Assembly (NCBI RefSeq): GCF_037893015.1
Contig: NC_133663.1
Span: forward strand, 1,526,878 to 1,590,877
Direction of reading: 5' to 3'
Length of the DNA stretch: 64,000 nt
From: Macrotis lagotis
Lineage: Eukaryota; Chordata; Mammalia; Peramelemorphia; Peramelidae
The position numbers and the translations under genes were made by a program. The notes below the pieces were generated by a model. The model was not told the DNA's origin. It saw only the letters and a list, made by a program, of their open reading frames with translations, and did not search any database. Below are positions 33,646 to 45,234 of this stretch, piece after piece (position 1 is the stretch's first letter; each line of letters opens with the position of its first letter).

Positions 33646-35015
33646 GGGTCCATTCTCCTGGGACCCAGAGGACAGAACCAAAAAGCAATGGAGGAAAATG
33701 GAAGGTGTGTGTTAGTGCAACCTCTCTGTGGCCCAGTGTGGGAGGGGCTTCCTCAGGGTCAGACCCAACAAAGGTCTGACTTTGTTCAGGCCCTCCTTGG
33801 ACCCTGCCGGCAAGAAGACCAGATGATTTGGTGACCGGCCACACCGGCAGGGTCGGGAGCAGGCCTCTGGGAGCAGCTGGCCATGGCCCTGGAGTCCCTA
33901 GGAAACAAGAATGCCCTAAAATAAAAATGCTTCTGCCATCCAGGAAGCTTTCCACGTGAAAATAATCCCTGTCTTTTCCTCTTTTGTCCATTGTTGGACC
34001 TCAAGCCCCAGAGGATTCTGGGGCCAAATGATCTTGGGAAACATTGGATGAAATGCAATAATTCTCTCAAAGCCTGTGGAAAGTGACAGTGGAGACAGCC
34101 AGGCCCCCCGCCAGCTCAGCTGCCCCAGATTAGGGGTGGCATGGGCTGGCCTTGCCCCAAGCACACCCATTCCCCTGCCTGCCACAGCTCCTGGGCAGGA
34201 TTGCTCTGGGCCTCTCTCCATTTCCTCCTCAGACTGGCTGACTCTGCTCATCCAGAGCCCAGTACCGGACCCCCCTCAATCCCTTACCCACCCACTGCTG
34301 TTTGGCATAAATAGGCCAGCAGTGTGGGTTCCCCGGGTCACCAGGCTGTTTGTTTTTAGCAACCCCATGGGGCCAGCACCCTGCCCTCCTCTCCAGGACC
34401 AGGGTATCACTTCCTTACCCTGGACTTCCAGCCAAGTACCTCTTGCCTGCACTGCCCTTCCAGGAGCTGGAGAGCCCTGGGGAGTGGTGGACCCAAGCTG
34501 AGTTCAGAAGACACAGGAGAAGGAAAAGGGTACTAGGGATTGCTGTTCCAAGGATTGCTGCCTCTCTGCTTCCTCCTCTCGGGCTTTGATTCTCCATTCC
34601 CTCTGATCATTCCATCTCCTTGTCCATGGCTTTTGGCTTCCCCGAAGCCATGGGGAACCAGGTAGCTGGCTGACTAGGTGGGGTGAGCAGCCCTGCTGCC
34701 CAACCAGGGTCAGGAATAATGGATGCTCTGAAGGGATAATGATGAAAGAGAAAGAATTAGATTGCTCTGGTGTGAGACAATGTCCAAGGAGGGAAAGGAG
34801 CACCCCCCCCCAGCTGTCCTGGCTCTGGGCTTGCATTCCAGAACATTCCCTCTGCCCCCAGGGACCCAGCACACATTCAGCAAAAGAAGATACCCAACAG
34901 ACATAGACAGTCTTCTTTTCTGTGACTCTATGAGGAACATGCCTTCTCCTTCTGCACCTACTGGCCACAGCAGCCTGAGGATGAGGAGGGATGAGCTCCA
35001 GAGACCAGGTTCGGC
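33646..35015. other. Unassigned intergenic or SPNS3-proximal stretch
   Basis: The longest GC-rich unique block between the two genes. Contains a TATA-like gcataaatagg at 34305-34315 (plus strand). Overlapping frames of 94-154 codons on both strands show no domain, so no exon is called. Confidence 0.35.
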
Positions 35016-35021
35016 TGATCT

Positions 35022-35210
35022 GTCAATCATAAAAATTAAAATTTTACCCAAACTAATTTATATATTAAATGCCATCCCAATTAAATTACCAAAAAAAAAA
35101 TAACTTTTTCCCCTTCTATCTTTCTATCTGGTAGATATAAAATGATATCTCAAAGTTGTTTTAATCTGCATTTCTCTCATCAATAATGATCTTTGATCAG
35201 AAATATAGGA
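35022..35210. repeat. Two short L1 ORF2 pieces, opposite strands
   Basis: 35022-35100 reads IKIKILPKLIYILNAIPIKL on the plus strand, the conserved L1 ORF2 segment after the RT domain. 35110-35210 read on the minus strand gives the REMQIKTT-L-RYH-type segment. Together they may be one L1 rearranged by a 5' inversion, but no 3' end is attached. Confidence 0.65.
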
Positions 35211-35835
35211 TTAAAGAAATTAAACGTTGACAACATAGATAATCCTCTTTGTGTTTAATGGTAGCCTTCTCTGGGGCAGAAGGCGTGGGGTGGGGAGGGA
35301 AGACAAAAAGAAATTTCCCTGATGATTTTGTTGTACATTTGAAAGAAAGAGCTAGTTGTGCATGGAAAATCATCTTTCTTATTGTGCTGTACCATGGAAA
35401 GCTTCTTTTATTCCATAAATTTAAAATAAAATAAAATAAATCAGAACCTGCCAGGTGAGTTCCACCAGAGGGAAATGATGCCGAACAGCTTAGACCAAGC
35501 ATTCAAGCAGAGACCTATGCCCAGGGAAGTGGACATATTATTCAAATGGGCAGGGCTTTCCTGCATCATATGTAACTGGAGGCCCTTGTGGATATGTGCT
35601 TTAGTGGGGGATTACAGGAGAAGCTAGGATCTCCAGGAATCTCCTCTGGAGAGGCCTGAGGCCCTGGAGGAGGCTGGAAACTGAGCATCTAAGGGCTCAA
35701 TAACATCTAAATAAACTTCAGGCTAAAATGTGATGAAACTTGCAAAGTGCTTTGTCAATCTTACAGCAAGCCATTGCTGAGAGCTGGCATCATTCAGGTT
35801 TGATACCAGGGAAGGACTTCCTAACAAGAACTATT

Positions 35836-35976
35836 TGGGGGCAGCTAGGTGGCGCAGTGGATAGAGCAAGGGCCCTGAAGTCAGGAGGATCTGAGTTCAA
35901 ATTTGACCTCAGACACTTTAATAATGACCTAGCTACATGGCCTTGGGCAAATCACTTAACCCCATTGCCTTGCAAA
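35836..35976 (+). repeat. tRNA-derived SINE
   Basis: Full-length head and body (gcagctaggtggcgcagtgg ... cttaaccccattgccttgc). Flanked by a short repeat aactatt (35829-35835 and 35977-35983). Confidence 0.9.
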
Positions 35977-36039
35977 AACTATTCAAAAGTTGGAGAGATC
36001 TTGTCTTATTCCTTTCTTGAGGAACTTAGATTGAATAGA

Positions 36040-36836
36040 GAAGTACAAACAAAAACCACTGAGCCACTGCCCCATACCTATCAGTAATGACAAATGGTGA
36101 GGGGATGAGGGAAATATAGGGACCCTTGTGCACTGTTAGTGGAGTTGTGGACTGATCCATCCATTCCAGAGAACAATTTGGAACTATGTCCATAGAGTTA
36201 TAAAACTGTGTATAGCTAAAGAGATCAAAGGAAAACGGGAAAAGACCCACATATACAAAAACGATTCATAGCAGCTCTTTTTGTGGTGGTGAAGAAATGG
36301 AAATTCAGAGGACTGCCTATCAAATGGAGAATGGCCTGAATAAGTTGTGGTATATGATTGTGATGGAAAACTATTGTTCTATGAGAAATGATGAGCAGGC
36401 AGATTTCAGGAAAATCTGGAAAAACTCCCATGAACTGATGCAGAGTGAAGTGAGCAGAACCAGGAGAACATTGCAACCACTAGTATCAACACTGTGCGAT
36501 GATCAACTACTGTAGATGTAAGCTCCTTTAATGAACAAAGTTTAATGAACAAAAGTTAATGAACAATGTCAATTCTAAAAGAATTAAAGGACTATTTTCT
36601 TTAATTTAGGGGGAAAACCCTGATATCTTATTGTCTGATCTCATTATCTCTTATACTCTATGTTTCTTCCTTAAGGATCTAATTTCTCTGTCATCACTTC
36701 AATTTGGATCAATGTACAACATGGAAACCATGTAAAGACTGGCAAATTGCCTTCTGTAGGGGTGGGGGAGGGGAGTAAGATTAGGGGGGAAATTGTAAAA
36801 TTCAAAATAAATAAAATCTTTAACAGACAAAAAAAA
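36040..36836 (+). mobile_element. 5'-truncated L1, ORF2 C-terminus and 3' UTR
   Basis: Decayed ORF2 end (ENYCSMRNDEQADF and MQSEVSRTRRTLQ-type text at 36360-36475). Then the 3' UTR shared with the 15.7 and 46.8 kb copies (tatcttattgtctgatct, caatgtacaacatggaaacc, the G-rich run ggggtgggggaggggagtaa, aataaataaaatctt) and an A-rich tail. Confidence 0.85.
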
Positions 36837-36859
36837 GAAATAATGAAAAGAAAGGGGAA

Positions 36860-37470
36860 AAAAATTCTAAAAGACTTGTGGTGGAAAATACCATCCACAT
36901 CCAGAAGAAAAATAACTGAATGCAGACTAAAACAGACTATTTTCACTTTTAAAATGTTTTATGTTTTTTTCTCATGTTCCCCCCCCCCTTTTGCTCTGAT
37001 TCTTTCACAACATGACTACTATGGAAAAATGTTAAACATGATTATACATGTATAACCTATATCTGATTGCTCTCTGTCATGGAGAGAAGGAAGTGAAGGG
37101 AAGGAGACAGAAAAATGTGGAACTCAAAATCTTGCAGAAAATGAATGTTGATATCAAGAGGAAAACCTATGTAGTCTGAATACAGAACATATAATTTTCA
37201 ATTTTTAAAAATTGTTTTATTTTATTTTTCCCCCTCATGGTTTTTCCCCCTTTTTGTTCTGATTCTTCTTTTTCAACATGATTAATATGGAAATATGTTT
37301 AACAAAGTTATACATGTATAAGCTATGTTAGATTACTCACTGTCAAGGGGAGGGGGTAGTGAGGGAGGGTGAAAAATGTGAATCTCAAAACCTTACCAAA
37401 AATGATTGCTGAAAACTATCTTTGCATGTAATCAGAAAAAAACATTAAAGGTAAAAATATATTTTAAAAA
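36860..37470 (+). repeat. Two tandem old L1 3' ends
   Basis: Both units have the ACATGACTAA-type tail: the first at about 36870-37150 (ctttcacaacatgactacta, atgtataacctatatctgat), the second at about 37160-37470 (tttttcaacatgattaatat, aggggagggggtagtgaggg). They are successive insertions rather than one element. Confidence 0.7.
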
Positions 37471-37870
37471 AGAAATGATTGGCAGGATGGTTTCAGAAAA
37501 AAGTGGCAAGACATATATGAACTGATGAAAAAGAAAATGAGAAGAACCAGATCATTGTGCATGGCAACAGCAATATTGTAATGATTAACCAGGAAAACCT
37601 CAGCTACTTTGATCAAGACATGATCTAAGACAATTCCAAAGGACTCAGTCTGAAAAATACTAATTCTACTATAGAATGGAAATTGAAGTAGAATTTTCTC
37701 ACTTTATTGATTTTTCTTGCTTTTTTAAAAAAAATGTGGCCAATCTCAAACTATATTTTATATTATTTCAAATATATAATTAATATCATTTTGCTTGTCT
37801 TCTCAACAGGCAAATGACAGATAAGTGGAAAGGAGGGAGAGACTTAGAACTTAAAATTTAAAAAGAATGT
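37471..37870 (+). repeat. L1 ORF2 C-terminal fragment and 3' UTR
   Basis: Landmarks gaaatgattggcaggatggt, atgaactgatgaaaaagaaaatgagaagaacc, caattccaaaggactcagtc. It continues the kind of element whose earlier part is missing here. Confidence 0.65.
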
Positions 37871-38114
37871 TAAAAACAAATAAGAAAGAACTTTTTGAAA
37901 AAAAACATTTTTTAAAGGATTTGCCCAAGGTCCCAAAGTCAGGAATTATCTACAGCACCCACCCAAGGCTCATAAACCTGTGCTCTCATGGTACACCACA
38001 AAGTCATAATTATTTTCCCTTGTAATAGTCCTTCAGATGCTTACAGGTAGATAACAATTTGCCTCCTCCCTTTACTACTATCCAAATTAAATTATCCACA
38101 TTAAAAATTCCAAG

Positions 38115-38222
38115 TTTCCAGTGTAAAGACTGGCAAATTGCCTTCTTTGGGGGGTGGGGGGAGGGAAGTAAGATTAGGGGGGAAATTGTAAAACTCAAAA
38201 TAAATAAAATCTTTAAATAAAA
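38115..38222 (+). repeat. Minimal L1 insertion, only about 105 bp of 3' UTR
   Basis: Begins at gtgtaaagactggcaaattg and runs through the G-rich run and aataaataaaatcttt to an A-rich tail. Short flanking similarity (aattccaa on each side, near 38107 and 38226) suggests a real target-site duplication. Confidence 0.8.
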
Positions 38223-38939
38223 AACAATTCCAAATTTTTTCCAGAAATTCAGCAGGCCTTGGGAGTAGTAGCACCCTCTCCATCCCCAGACCACCAAGCT
38301 TGCCTCCAGACCAGTCTTGGCAGCCATCACTTAGGGAAGGAACTCCTGTGAAGAAGGTACTGGGATCCTCTCTAAAAGTCTCCCCATCAGGCAACTGAAG
38401 CCACAGCCCAGGCCGGGCAAGTCAAATCGCCACCATCACCTTGACCATCATTTCCTCTGGGACCCTGAGTGTACCATCCTGCTGGCTTTCCTTACACAGA
38501 CCCATTCTTGCATCCCAGTTTAAAATCCTACTTCATCATGAAGTCCTTTTCTGGAAAAGTGTTCATTTATTGTTTGCTGCTAGCTATTTGGTATTTTGTT
38601 GCTCGATTCAATAATGAAGTTGACCTGTACTTTTCCTATGTGCATTTTCTTACCAATTTTTAGGGTCAAGTCACTGTTTGCCTCATAAGAAAAACTAAGG
38701 AACATTCAAACTCCAAGTTTAGAAACAGATCGTCTAAGTCAGGGATGTTTGTAACCGTTGACCAAATTGTGGCAGTATTTTGGAGAGACCATTTCATTGA
38801 TGGCTTGTCTATTTTCTTCTTCTGGAACTGTGAGTTTGAAATGTCCTTTTGTGTCCCTGTTAACCATTTCTCTTTTTCCACTTAGACATTCACTTCCCCT
38901 GTTCTCAATGGGATTAGCACATCATGTTATATGTGTGTG
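38223..38939. other. Unassigned non-coding stretch
   Basis: Nothing recognised with confidence. AT-rich, and parts may be old L1 in antisense. Confidence 0.3.
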
Positions 38940-39640
38940 ATATGCCTTGAGGATGGGTTGAATTTCTTTGATATTTGCTATAGTGTTCTTTTTTTCATTT
39001 TTGTTTTTCTGAGTTCTCTATTATTATTAAACTTTGTAATTCTTTCTTAATTTTATTAACCTGCTTGAAAAACCAGCACTTGGTGATATTTATCAAGGCG
39101 ATATTTCTTTCCAAGCCCCTGATTTATTTATTTTTGGTCCAATATTTATTAGCACTCTTTTTCTCCTGTTTTTTGTACTATTATTTTGTTTCTTTTAAAA
39201 TGTCTTCAAGTGATAGCAAGTCCACCATTCTTTCAGAATTCCTTTAGTGTCTCTTTATTTTTTAGATTTTTCAAGGCAATGGGGTTAAGTGGCTTGCCCA
39301 AGGCCACACAGCTAGGTAATTAAGTGTCTGAGGTGGGATTTGAACTCAAGTACTCCTGACTCCAAGGCCAGTGCTCTATCCACTGCGCCACCTAGCCGCC
39401 CCATAGTGTCTCTTTATTTCTTATCCAAGTCGGCATTTGGTGCTAGCCTTTGCCTCTAAGAATGGTCTTGGCTGTACTCAAAGATTTTGATAAGTGGTAT
39501 TAGTATTATTAACTTTTAATTATTCCACTTGGGTTTTCTGAGGTCTCCTTAAGCAAAATTCTGGTTCAATTGTTTGTCACTTCAGTTTCTGTTACTGTTG
39601 GCTATCCACACTTGATTACAATCATCTGATTTAAATTGAC
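38940..39640 (-). repeat. Old L1 ORF2 fragment, antisense
   Basis: The minus strand reads the aataaatatcaccaagtgctggtttttcaag-type segment (about 39066-39095) found in the middle of marsupial L1 ORF2, upstream of the RT domain. Interrupted by a SINE at 39261-39403. Confidence 0.6.
39261..39403 (-). repeat. tRNA-derived SINE, antisense, perfect 16 bp TSD
   Basis: Complete SINE in reverse, flanked by tagtgtctctttattt at 39245-39260 and 39404-39419 with no mismatch. Confidence 0.96.
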
Positions 39641-39734
39641 CCAGGGTTTCTTTCTGTCCAATTCTACACTTCTTTTTTGGTAGTTCTCTAAGCTCTGTTA
39701 AGGAAGTACTTCTAGTTTCTTTTAATTAATTGCC

Positions 39735-39960
39735 TCAACTATATGTTTTTGTTATTGCTGAATTTTGTGAGTCACTTCTGACTCTTTGTGATCCCCTTTT
39801 GGAATTTTCATGGGAAAGATATTGGAATGGTTTGTCATTTCCTTCTCCAGCTCATCTTACAGATGAGAAACTGAAACAAACAGGGCTAAGGGCCCAGTGT
39901 CTGAGGCTAAATTTGAACTCGTAAAGATGAGTCTTCCTGATTCCATTGCACCACCTACCT
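39735..39960 (-). repeat. Tailed tRNA-derived SINE, antisense
   Basis: Reverse complement of the second SINE type: gactctttgtgatccccttt, attttcatgggaaagatatt, ggaatggtttgtcatttcct, then a head-like end (attccattgcaccacctacc). Confidence 0.7.
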
Positions 39961-40135
39961 ACCCAAATTTATCTGACTTAAAATTTAAGAATCAGTTTGT
40001 CATTTCTGATGTCTTTGTTATTAAATCTTTTTACTAGATTTGAAATATTCTGGAACATTATTATGATATATTTATTTCTTCTTGATCTGCCAAAGTACTT
40101 GGCACATATAAATTTAGCATTAATACTTATCATGA

Positions 40136-40272
40136 AGGGGTGGCTAGGTGGCGCAGTGGATAGAGCACAGGCCTGGGTTCAAATCCGACCTCAGATACTT
40201 GATAATTACCTAGCTGTGTGGCCTTGGGCAAGCCACTTAACCCCATTGCCTTGAAAAATCTAAAAAAAAATG
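40136..40272 (+). repeat. tRNA-derived SINE with internal deletion
   Basis: The gtcaggaggacctga part between the anticodon-like region and the B-box-like segment is missing (caggcctgggttcaaatccg), so the copy is about 20 bp short. Flanked by the 10 bp repeat cttatcatga (40126-40135, 40273-40282). Confidence 0.92.
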
Positions 40273-40282
40273 CTTATCATGA

Positions 40283-41560
40283 GGTTCGGGTGAATAGAGT
40301 CTCCAATTCAGGCAGAGTTTGGTAAACTCTGACAGGTTCCCACCAAGCTGAAAAGGCTTTGAGTTCGGGTCAGTGACCAATCCCGTGTTCTTTATCCCAG
40401 GACCAGTCTAGCCATGTACAAAGGGATGAATCACCCCCAGTCTGGTCACAACATCACAAGCTCTTTGGTCTCAGCAACCCATTAAAATGAATTAAGAAAT
40501 TCAGCCAAGTTGGACAGCCAATGGACTTTGAAACTAGCCACTCATTGTGATTCTATGTTGCTCAGACCTCTTTTTGTGGAAGATGGGAGTTGTGTATTTG
40601 GATCATCAAATCCTTTCACCTACAGTCCCACATTTTGTGGTTGTTCTTTCTAGCCCATTTTAAATTCCTCCTTAGTTATGGTTCAACATCTATTTAATCT
40701 TTTTCCTTATTTATGTAATCCTTGTCCCAAAGTCCATTGATGCAGGTCACTCTCCTTGTTTGCACAGATTAATTCCTTGAGGGGCAGGATGGAATTGATG
40801 AGAGTGCCACTTGGGTGCCCCCATTGTAAGTAGTTAAGCTTCAAGCATCTTTGATCATTGAGTCAGCTCACAGTTTCAAGAGGGCAGGTGGATAAGGCTA
40901 ATCCCACGTCAGATCTTTCCAGAAGATTCTGGGAAGACATGAGAGGAGCTGGCAGTCTCTATCATGCTCTTCTTCCCATCTTGCTACTCTTGAGACCTCA
41001 GGGAGCTGTCCTTTGGATGAGCTCAAGGACCCCTTCCCTTCATTTATTGATTGAATTCTTTTTCCAATGAATAATACCTAGTATATATATTCTCCCATGT
41101 TGATTTGTTTTATTATGATTTGGATAAATGAGTTTCTTTGCTATTTATTATGTTCATTGTGAAATGGTATTAGATGAGAAGTCAGGCTTTGAAGAAAGCT
41201 TTGACTCTCTTGTTCCCAAGATGACAACACAATCAGGAATTGGTTCAAACTTGATCATATTCATTAGATGAACAATATTTAAGGGAACAGTTCCAGAGAT
41301 CAGAGTAGCCTCTGGCCCTAACTTCCTGCTTCGCCTCAACAGGAATTAAAAGTCTTCCTTGGAAAAAGGTGGGCAGAGAAGAGGCTAAAGGTGTGTTTTG
41401 TGGGCTTCTCTAACTGGGTGAGGTCCACTCCTATACTACCCTAAATCATTCTTATTTCGAATGGAAATTTGTGTCCTGAAGATTATTTATCTTACTTAAA
41501 ATTCTTAGCTAAAAACATTTGCCAGGGTAATAATCTTGATATCTTTTGGGATAAATTCTT
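40283..41560. other. Unassigned non-coding stretch
   Basis: No repeat or exon recognised over about 1.3 kb. Frames of 60-70 codons only. Confidence 0.35.
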
Positions 41561-42300
41561 GCCTACTGAACTTGAATACCTCCCTAATCATTGTTAGTGT
41601 CCTTTGTGTGGTAGCAAAGGACTGGCCATAAAGTATATGGTTATTGATTGGAGAATGCTAAACCAAGTGTGGACCATGAAAATCCTGGAATATGATGATG
41701 ATTTTTTCTGTATCCTTGAGGAAGACCATGACATCAGGGAGGTGATGCCATGACAAGCATATAAATTGAATGAGTGAGGGGTGGGCTGTGCTCAGTCACT
41801 AGCCTCACTTTCTCCTCCATTGCCATCTGGGCCCAGTGACCAGAAATGAATCAGAATGCCTGGAGATGGCCCTGGATGCAAGACAATCAAGATTAAGTGA
41901 CTTGCCCAAGGTCACACAGCTAGTAAGTGTCTGAAGCTGGATTTGAACTCCAATTCTCCTGATTTCAGGGCTGGCACTCTACCCACTGAACTACCTGGCT
42001 GCCCTAACATAGTTGCCCTAGAATATAATTATGCTATAAGAAAAGGTGATAAGGATGAATACTAAGAAGTCTGAGCAGACTTCTCTGAATCCAAGCAAAG
42101 GGAAGTAAGCAGAGCCAAGAAAACACTGCACAATGACTACAACAATATCAATGGGAAGAAGAAAAAGCAGCAGATTGAAACTAAATGCTGTAAAATTATA
42201 CTGACTAAGTTTTAGCCCAAAGATGAGCTAGGGGAAGTCACTCTCTCTCTGCCCTGCCCCAACAGCTTCTTCAGAGAGACATCAGATGAGGCTGTACTTT
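41560..42300 (+). repeat. Second-type L1 3' part, split by a SINE
   Basis: Left piece: tgtggtagcaaaggactggc, tattgattggagaatgctaa. Right piece: ttatgctataagaaaaggtg, aagtaagcagagccaagaaa, aatgactacaacaatatcaa. These are consecutive in this L1 type and are separated only by the antisense SINE at about 41700-42005. Confidence 0.7.
41700..42005 (-). repeat. Long (about 300 bp) tRNA-derived SINE, antisense
   Basis: Starts gaagaccatgacatcaggga, ggtgatgccatgacaagca, continues tcactttctcctccattgcc and tgcccaaggtcacacagcta, and ends at the tRNA-like head (actctacccactgaactacc). The same family lies sense at 45235-45500 and antisense at 57890-58075. Confidence 0.75.
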
Positions 42301-43619
42301 GCTGATGTGTTGGTTGGTTTGGCTGCACTCTCTCATTTCTCCTTTTTTCTTCATTCCAGGGCAGTTCTCTGGGATCTAATGGGAAATATGAGTGATACAG
42401 AAACAGAAGAGACAGAATACCTTATTTTTAAAAATTACTTTGTCTTTGAACTTTTGAATTCTACCGTTAGAGGTTTTCGATTTCTCCAAGTTGAAGACCT
42501 TTTAAGTTTTCCCACTTGCAAAGGATTTCCTTTCCACCATTCTCCAGACAACTTTCTCCATTACTTTTTCTAATATGGAATCCTTCCCCCTCACCCAGAA
42601 TTGGTCTTTGAACTTCCCAGTCTCCCTTCCAAGTGTGTTTCTCAATTTAACCTTGCCATCGACTGTGTTGGGATACTTGGGACATTTTGGACCCTTTCTT
42701 GGAGTACATTCTTAGTGACCTTTGCTCCATTGCATTAATCAGCTTTTCCTTTTGCCTCTGATAAGCCCAGTGCATTTTAGGCAATGTTCCATTATCCCTT
42801 TCCCTGATTCTTCAGTAAACTCTTCCTTTAATGCATTCATGGCTCACTTGGTTTTCTCTTCAGATGTTTTCTTCCGACCATCCAGAGGCAGCTTCAGCCT
42901 GTGATTCTGGATCATCTTCAGCGCCAGACTCTTCGGTATTGCAGAATGTTTGTATCGTGTTGGAGTTTCTCTTTGACTGCTAATTATCTATCAGTGAGCC
43001 CACATTCCTGGAACACATTTCTTGGCCCATCCCTCAGGGAGCTGGCAGCATTCTGGAGCTTCCCATCAGCTTTTTTTCCCCCAGATTCCTGCTCAGAAAG
43101 GAGCAGGATGCTACTTGGATGCAGTGGTCACTGGGGCCTTGGCAAAAGGCAAAGTTTTTCCTGCCTTGGGCATGTTGCCCAAACCAGCCATTGCCTGCTG
43201 GTGACAGAAAACAGGGCCACTGGTCAGAGACCTTTTGAAATGAGACCCTGGAGTCAGAATCATCACTGACCTTTCACTGTGACAACATCAGCTGGTCACA
43301 AGTCAAAGAGAGACAGTGTTTTGCTTTTGTTTATTTGACCCTTGGAAGGACCCACCAATTCATCGGTGTCAGATAAAACTTTGAGTCCCAACAGGAGAGC
43401 CAAGGCAAGAATTCCTCCAAGCTACTGGAAAGCCAAGTCTAGGGGAAGGGAAAGAGAGGCAGGCTGGAAAGGGGCCTCCTTGTTGTTTCTTCTGGGATGT
43501 TCCTTTTAATCCTCACTAATGCCTTCCAAACTGGTCAGGCAAGATCCAGTCGGAGGCAGGGCTGATGGTGACCAGTCAAGTTCAGAAGTCTCTAAAGGCA
43601 AAGGGTTGCTGCTGGTATG
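42301..43619. other. Unassigned non-coding stretch
   Basis: Mostly unique. Overlapping plus-strand frames of 95-122 codons have no recognisable domain. Confidence 0.35.
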
Positions 43620-43815
43620 TAATGAGAAAGTCTGAGTTAAATCCAGCCTCAGACCTTTCCTAGCTCTGTGACCCTGGGTAAGTCATTTAATCTCTATCTG
43701 CTTCAGTCTCATCTGTCAAATGTTGATAATATTCACCCCTCCCTCCAAGGTCATAGTGAGGATCAAATGAGAAAAGATTTGTTAACTACTTTACAAAACT
43801 TAGAACACTACATAT
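43620..43815 (+). repeat. MIR element
   Basis: Sense MIR landmarks: gttaaatccagcctcagacc, cctagctctgtgaccctggg, taagtcatttaatctctatc, gtgaggatcaaatgagaaaa. Confidence 0.7.
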
Positions 43816-44159
43816 TGTTAGTAATCCTCAGTCCTAATGGCACCAGTCAGACTCAACAATGTCCTAGAAGAAATTGGCAAAATCATTGTGAATGGAGAGT
43901 TTCCAGTAGCAGAGAGGGATCTTTCTGTCACTCTGCTTTGATCTTTTCATTTTGTTTTGACAACAGTATTTTTCCCATAATGTTTGTTCCTCCCCACATC
44001 CAACACTGCCTTGGAACAAAGGTAGTTAATCAAGACTAGCCAACAAAATGATCACATTTTATAGTGTATACAGTATTCCATACCTGTAGTCCCCCACCTC
44101 CCTACCTCTTTAATAAGAGGAGAGACTCCAGGACCAGCATTGGTCTTGCAGTTTCTCTG
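43816..44159. other. Unassigned non-coding stretch
   Basis: Nothing recognised. Confidence 0.35.
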
Positions 44160-44560
44160 AGCTGAGTTCCTATTTGCATTATTGTGATTATAGCCAAAGA
44201 CATGGTTTTCTAGTTGCAATGTACTCCTGTGAAAGTTAGACAGCAAGGAAAGATGAAGGCCACACATTTGATACTTTTGAATTGTGGTGTTGGAAAAAGA
44301 CTTTGGACAAGGAATAAAAACACTCAATACTTTTAATTCAGGCTATTCATTGGAAGGTCAAACACTAAAGATGAAGTTTGAGTACTTAGGCCAAATCATA
44401 AGAAGATGGAAAAGATCCTGATGCTGGGTAAGATTGAAGGGAAAAGAAAAAGGGAAAAGATGGACAGATGATGTCATGGAAACAATGAACATGAACACGG
44501 ACAGATTTTATGAGGTGGGCAAAAGGGTTTGGCACACTGTTGTCCATGGGGTCACCCCTT
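44160..44560 (+). repeat. RTE-type LINE fragment (ORF C-terminus)
   Basis: In shifting frames it reads pieces of the RT C-terminal region of RTE-like LINEs: ttttgaattgtggtgttgga, tattcattggaaggtcaaac, aagatgaagtttgagtactt, ccaaatcataagaagatgga, gatcctgatgctgggtaaga, agatggacagatgatgtcat, tgtccatggggtcacc. The order matches the family pattern F-WCW-L, SLEGQ-LKLKYFGHI-RR, LMLGK-EG-RRRG, DEM as I remember it. Decayed, 5' and 3' truncated. Confidence 0.6.
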
Positions 44561-44574
44561 ACTGCAAAAGTTGG

Positions 44575-44735
44575 TTGTTCTCCTAGTTCTGTTTACTTCA
44601 TTCTGCATCAGTGCCTAGAAGTCTTCCCCTGTTGATCTGAACGCATTCTCCCCAAACAGTAACATTCCATTGTTTTGGTGCAGCTTGTCCACCCTTTGCC
44701 AGTCAGTGGGCATCTGCCTATTCCCACTTCTTGAC
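44575..44735 (-). repeat. L1 ORF2 C-terminal fragment, antisense
   Basis: Reverse-complement landmarks: acttcattctgcatcagtgc, acattccattgttttggtgc, cttgtccaccctttgccagt. Confidence 0.6.
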
Positions 44736-45234
44736 TTGCGTCAGCTTCTTTCTCTCCTAGCCTCTGTCCTCTTCTCCAACTTATCCGTTCTTTGTTTTTT
44801 CTTTCTTTCTCCCCCTGTCTTGCTCTTCTCCTTTAAGATCTTTCCAAGTCAGTCAGGCTACTCAGGACCTTTCTTAACCTGTTCCGTATGAAACAGTCAC
44901 ACGATAAATATGGACACAGGTATCACTGTTTCAGGAAACATGCACTGAAGTCCTTGTGGGAATCCTGGGTCCTGGAAAAAGAAATAAAATCTTGGAAGTG
45001 AAAGAACTTGAGAACTCCAAACCAGAATGGGGCCTGGAAGGAGCAGGGATGGACTAGAAGGACCTACCTGGGGGGGGCCAGCCAGAGGGATTCACCCCTT
45101 CTGAAATGATCAGCCCCTGCTACGCAGTGACAGGCCAACCCAGTCTGTTCTATCCCATCCTACAATCCTGAGTACATATTGTAGGAGGCAAAGTCCATGT
45201 AGCCACCCATCCTCTAGATAGAAGAAGAGGGCAG
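44736..45234. other. Unassigned non-coding stretch
   Basis: Pyrimidine-rich at first, then unique. Nothing recognised. Confidence 0.35.
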
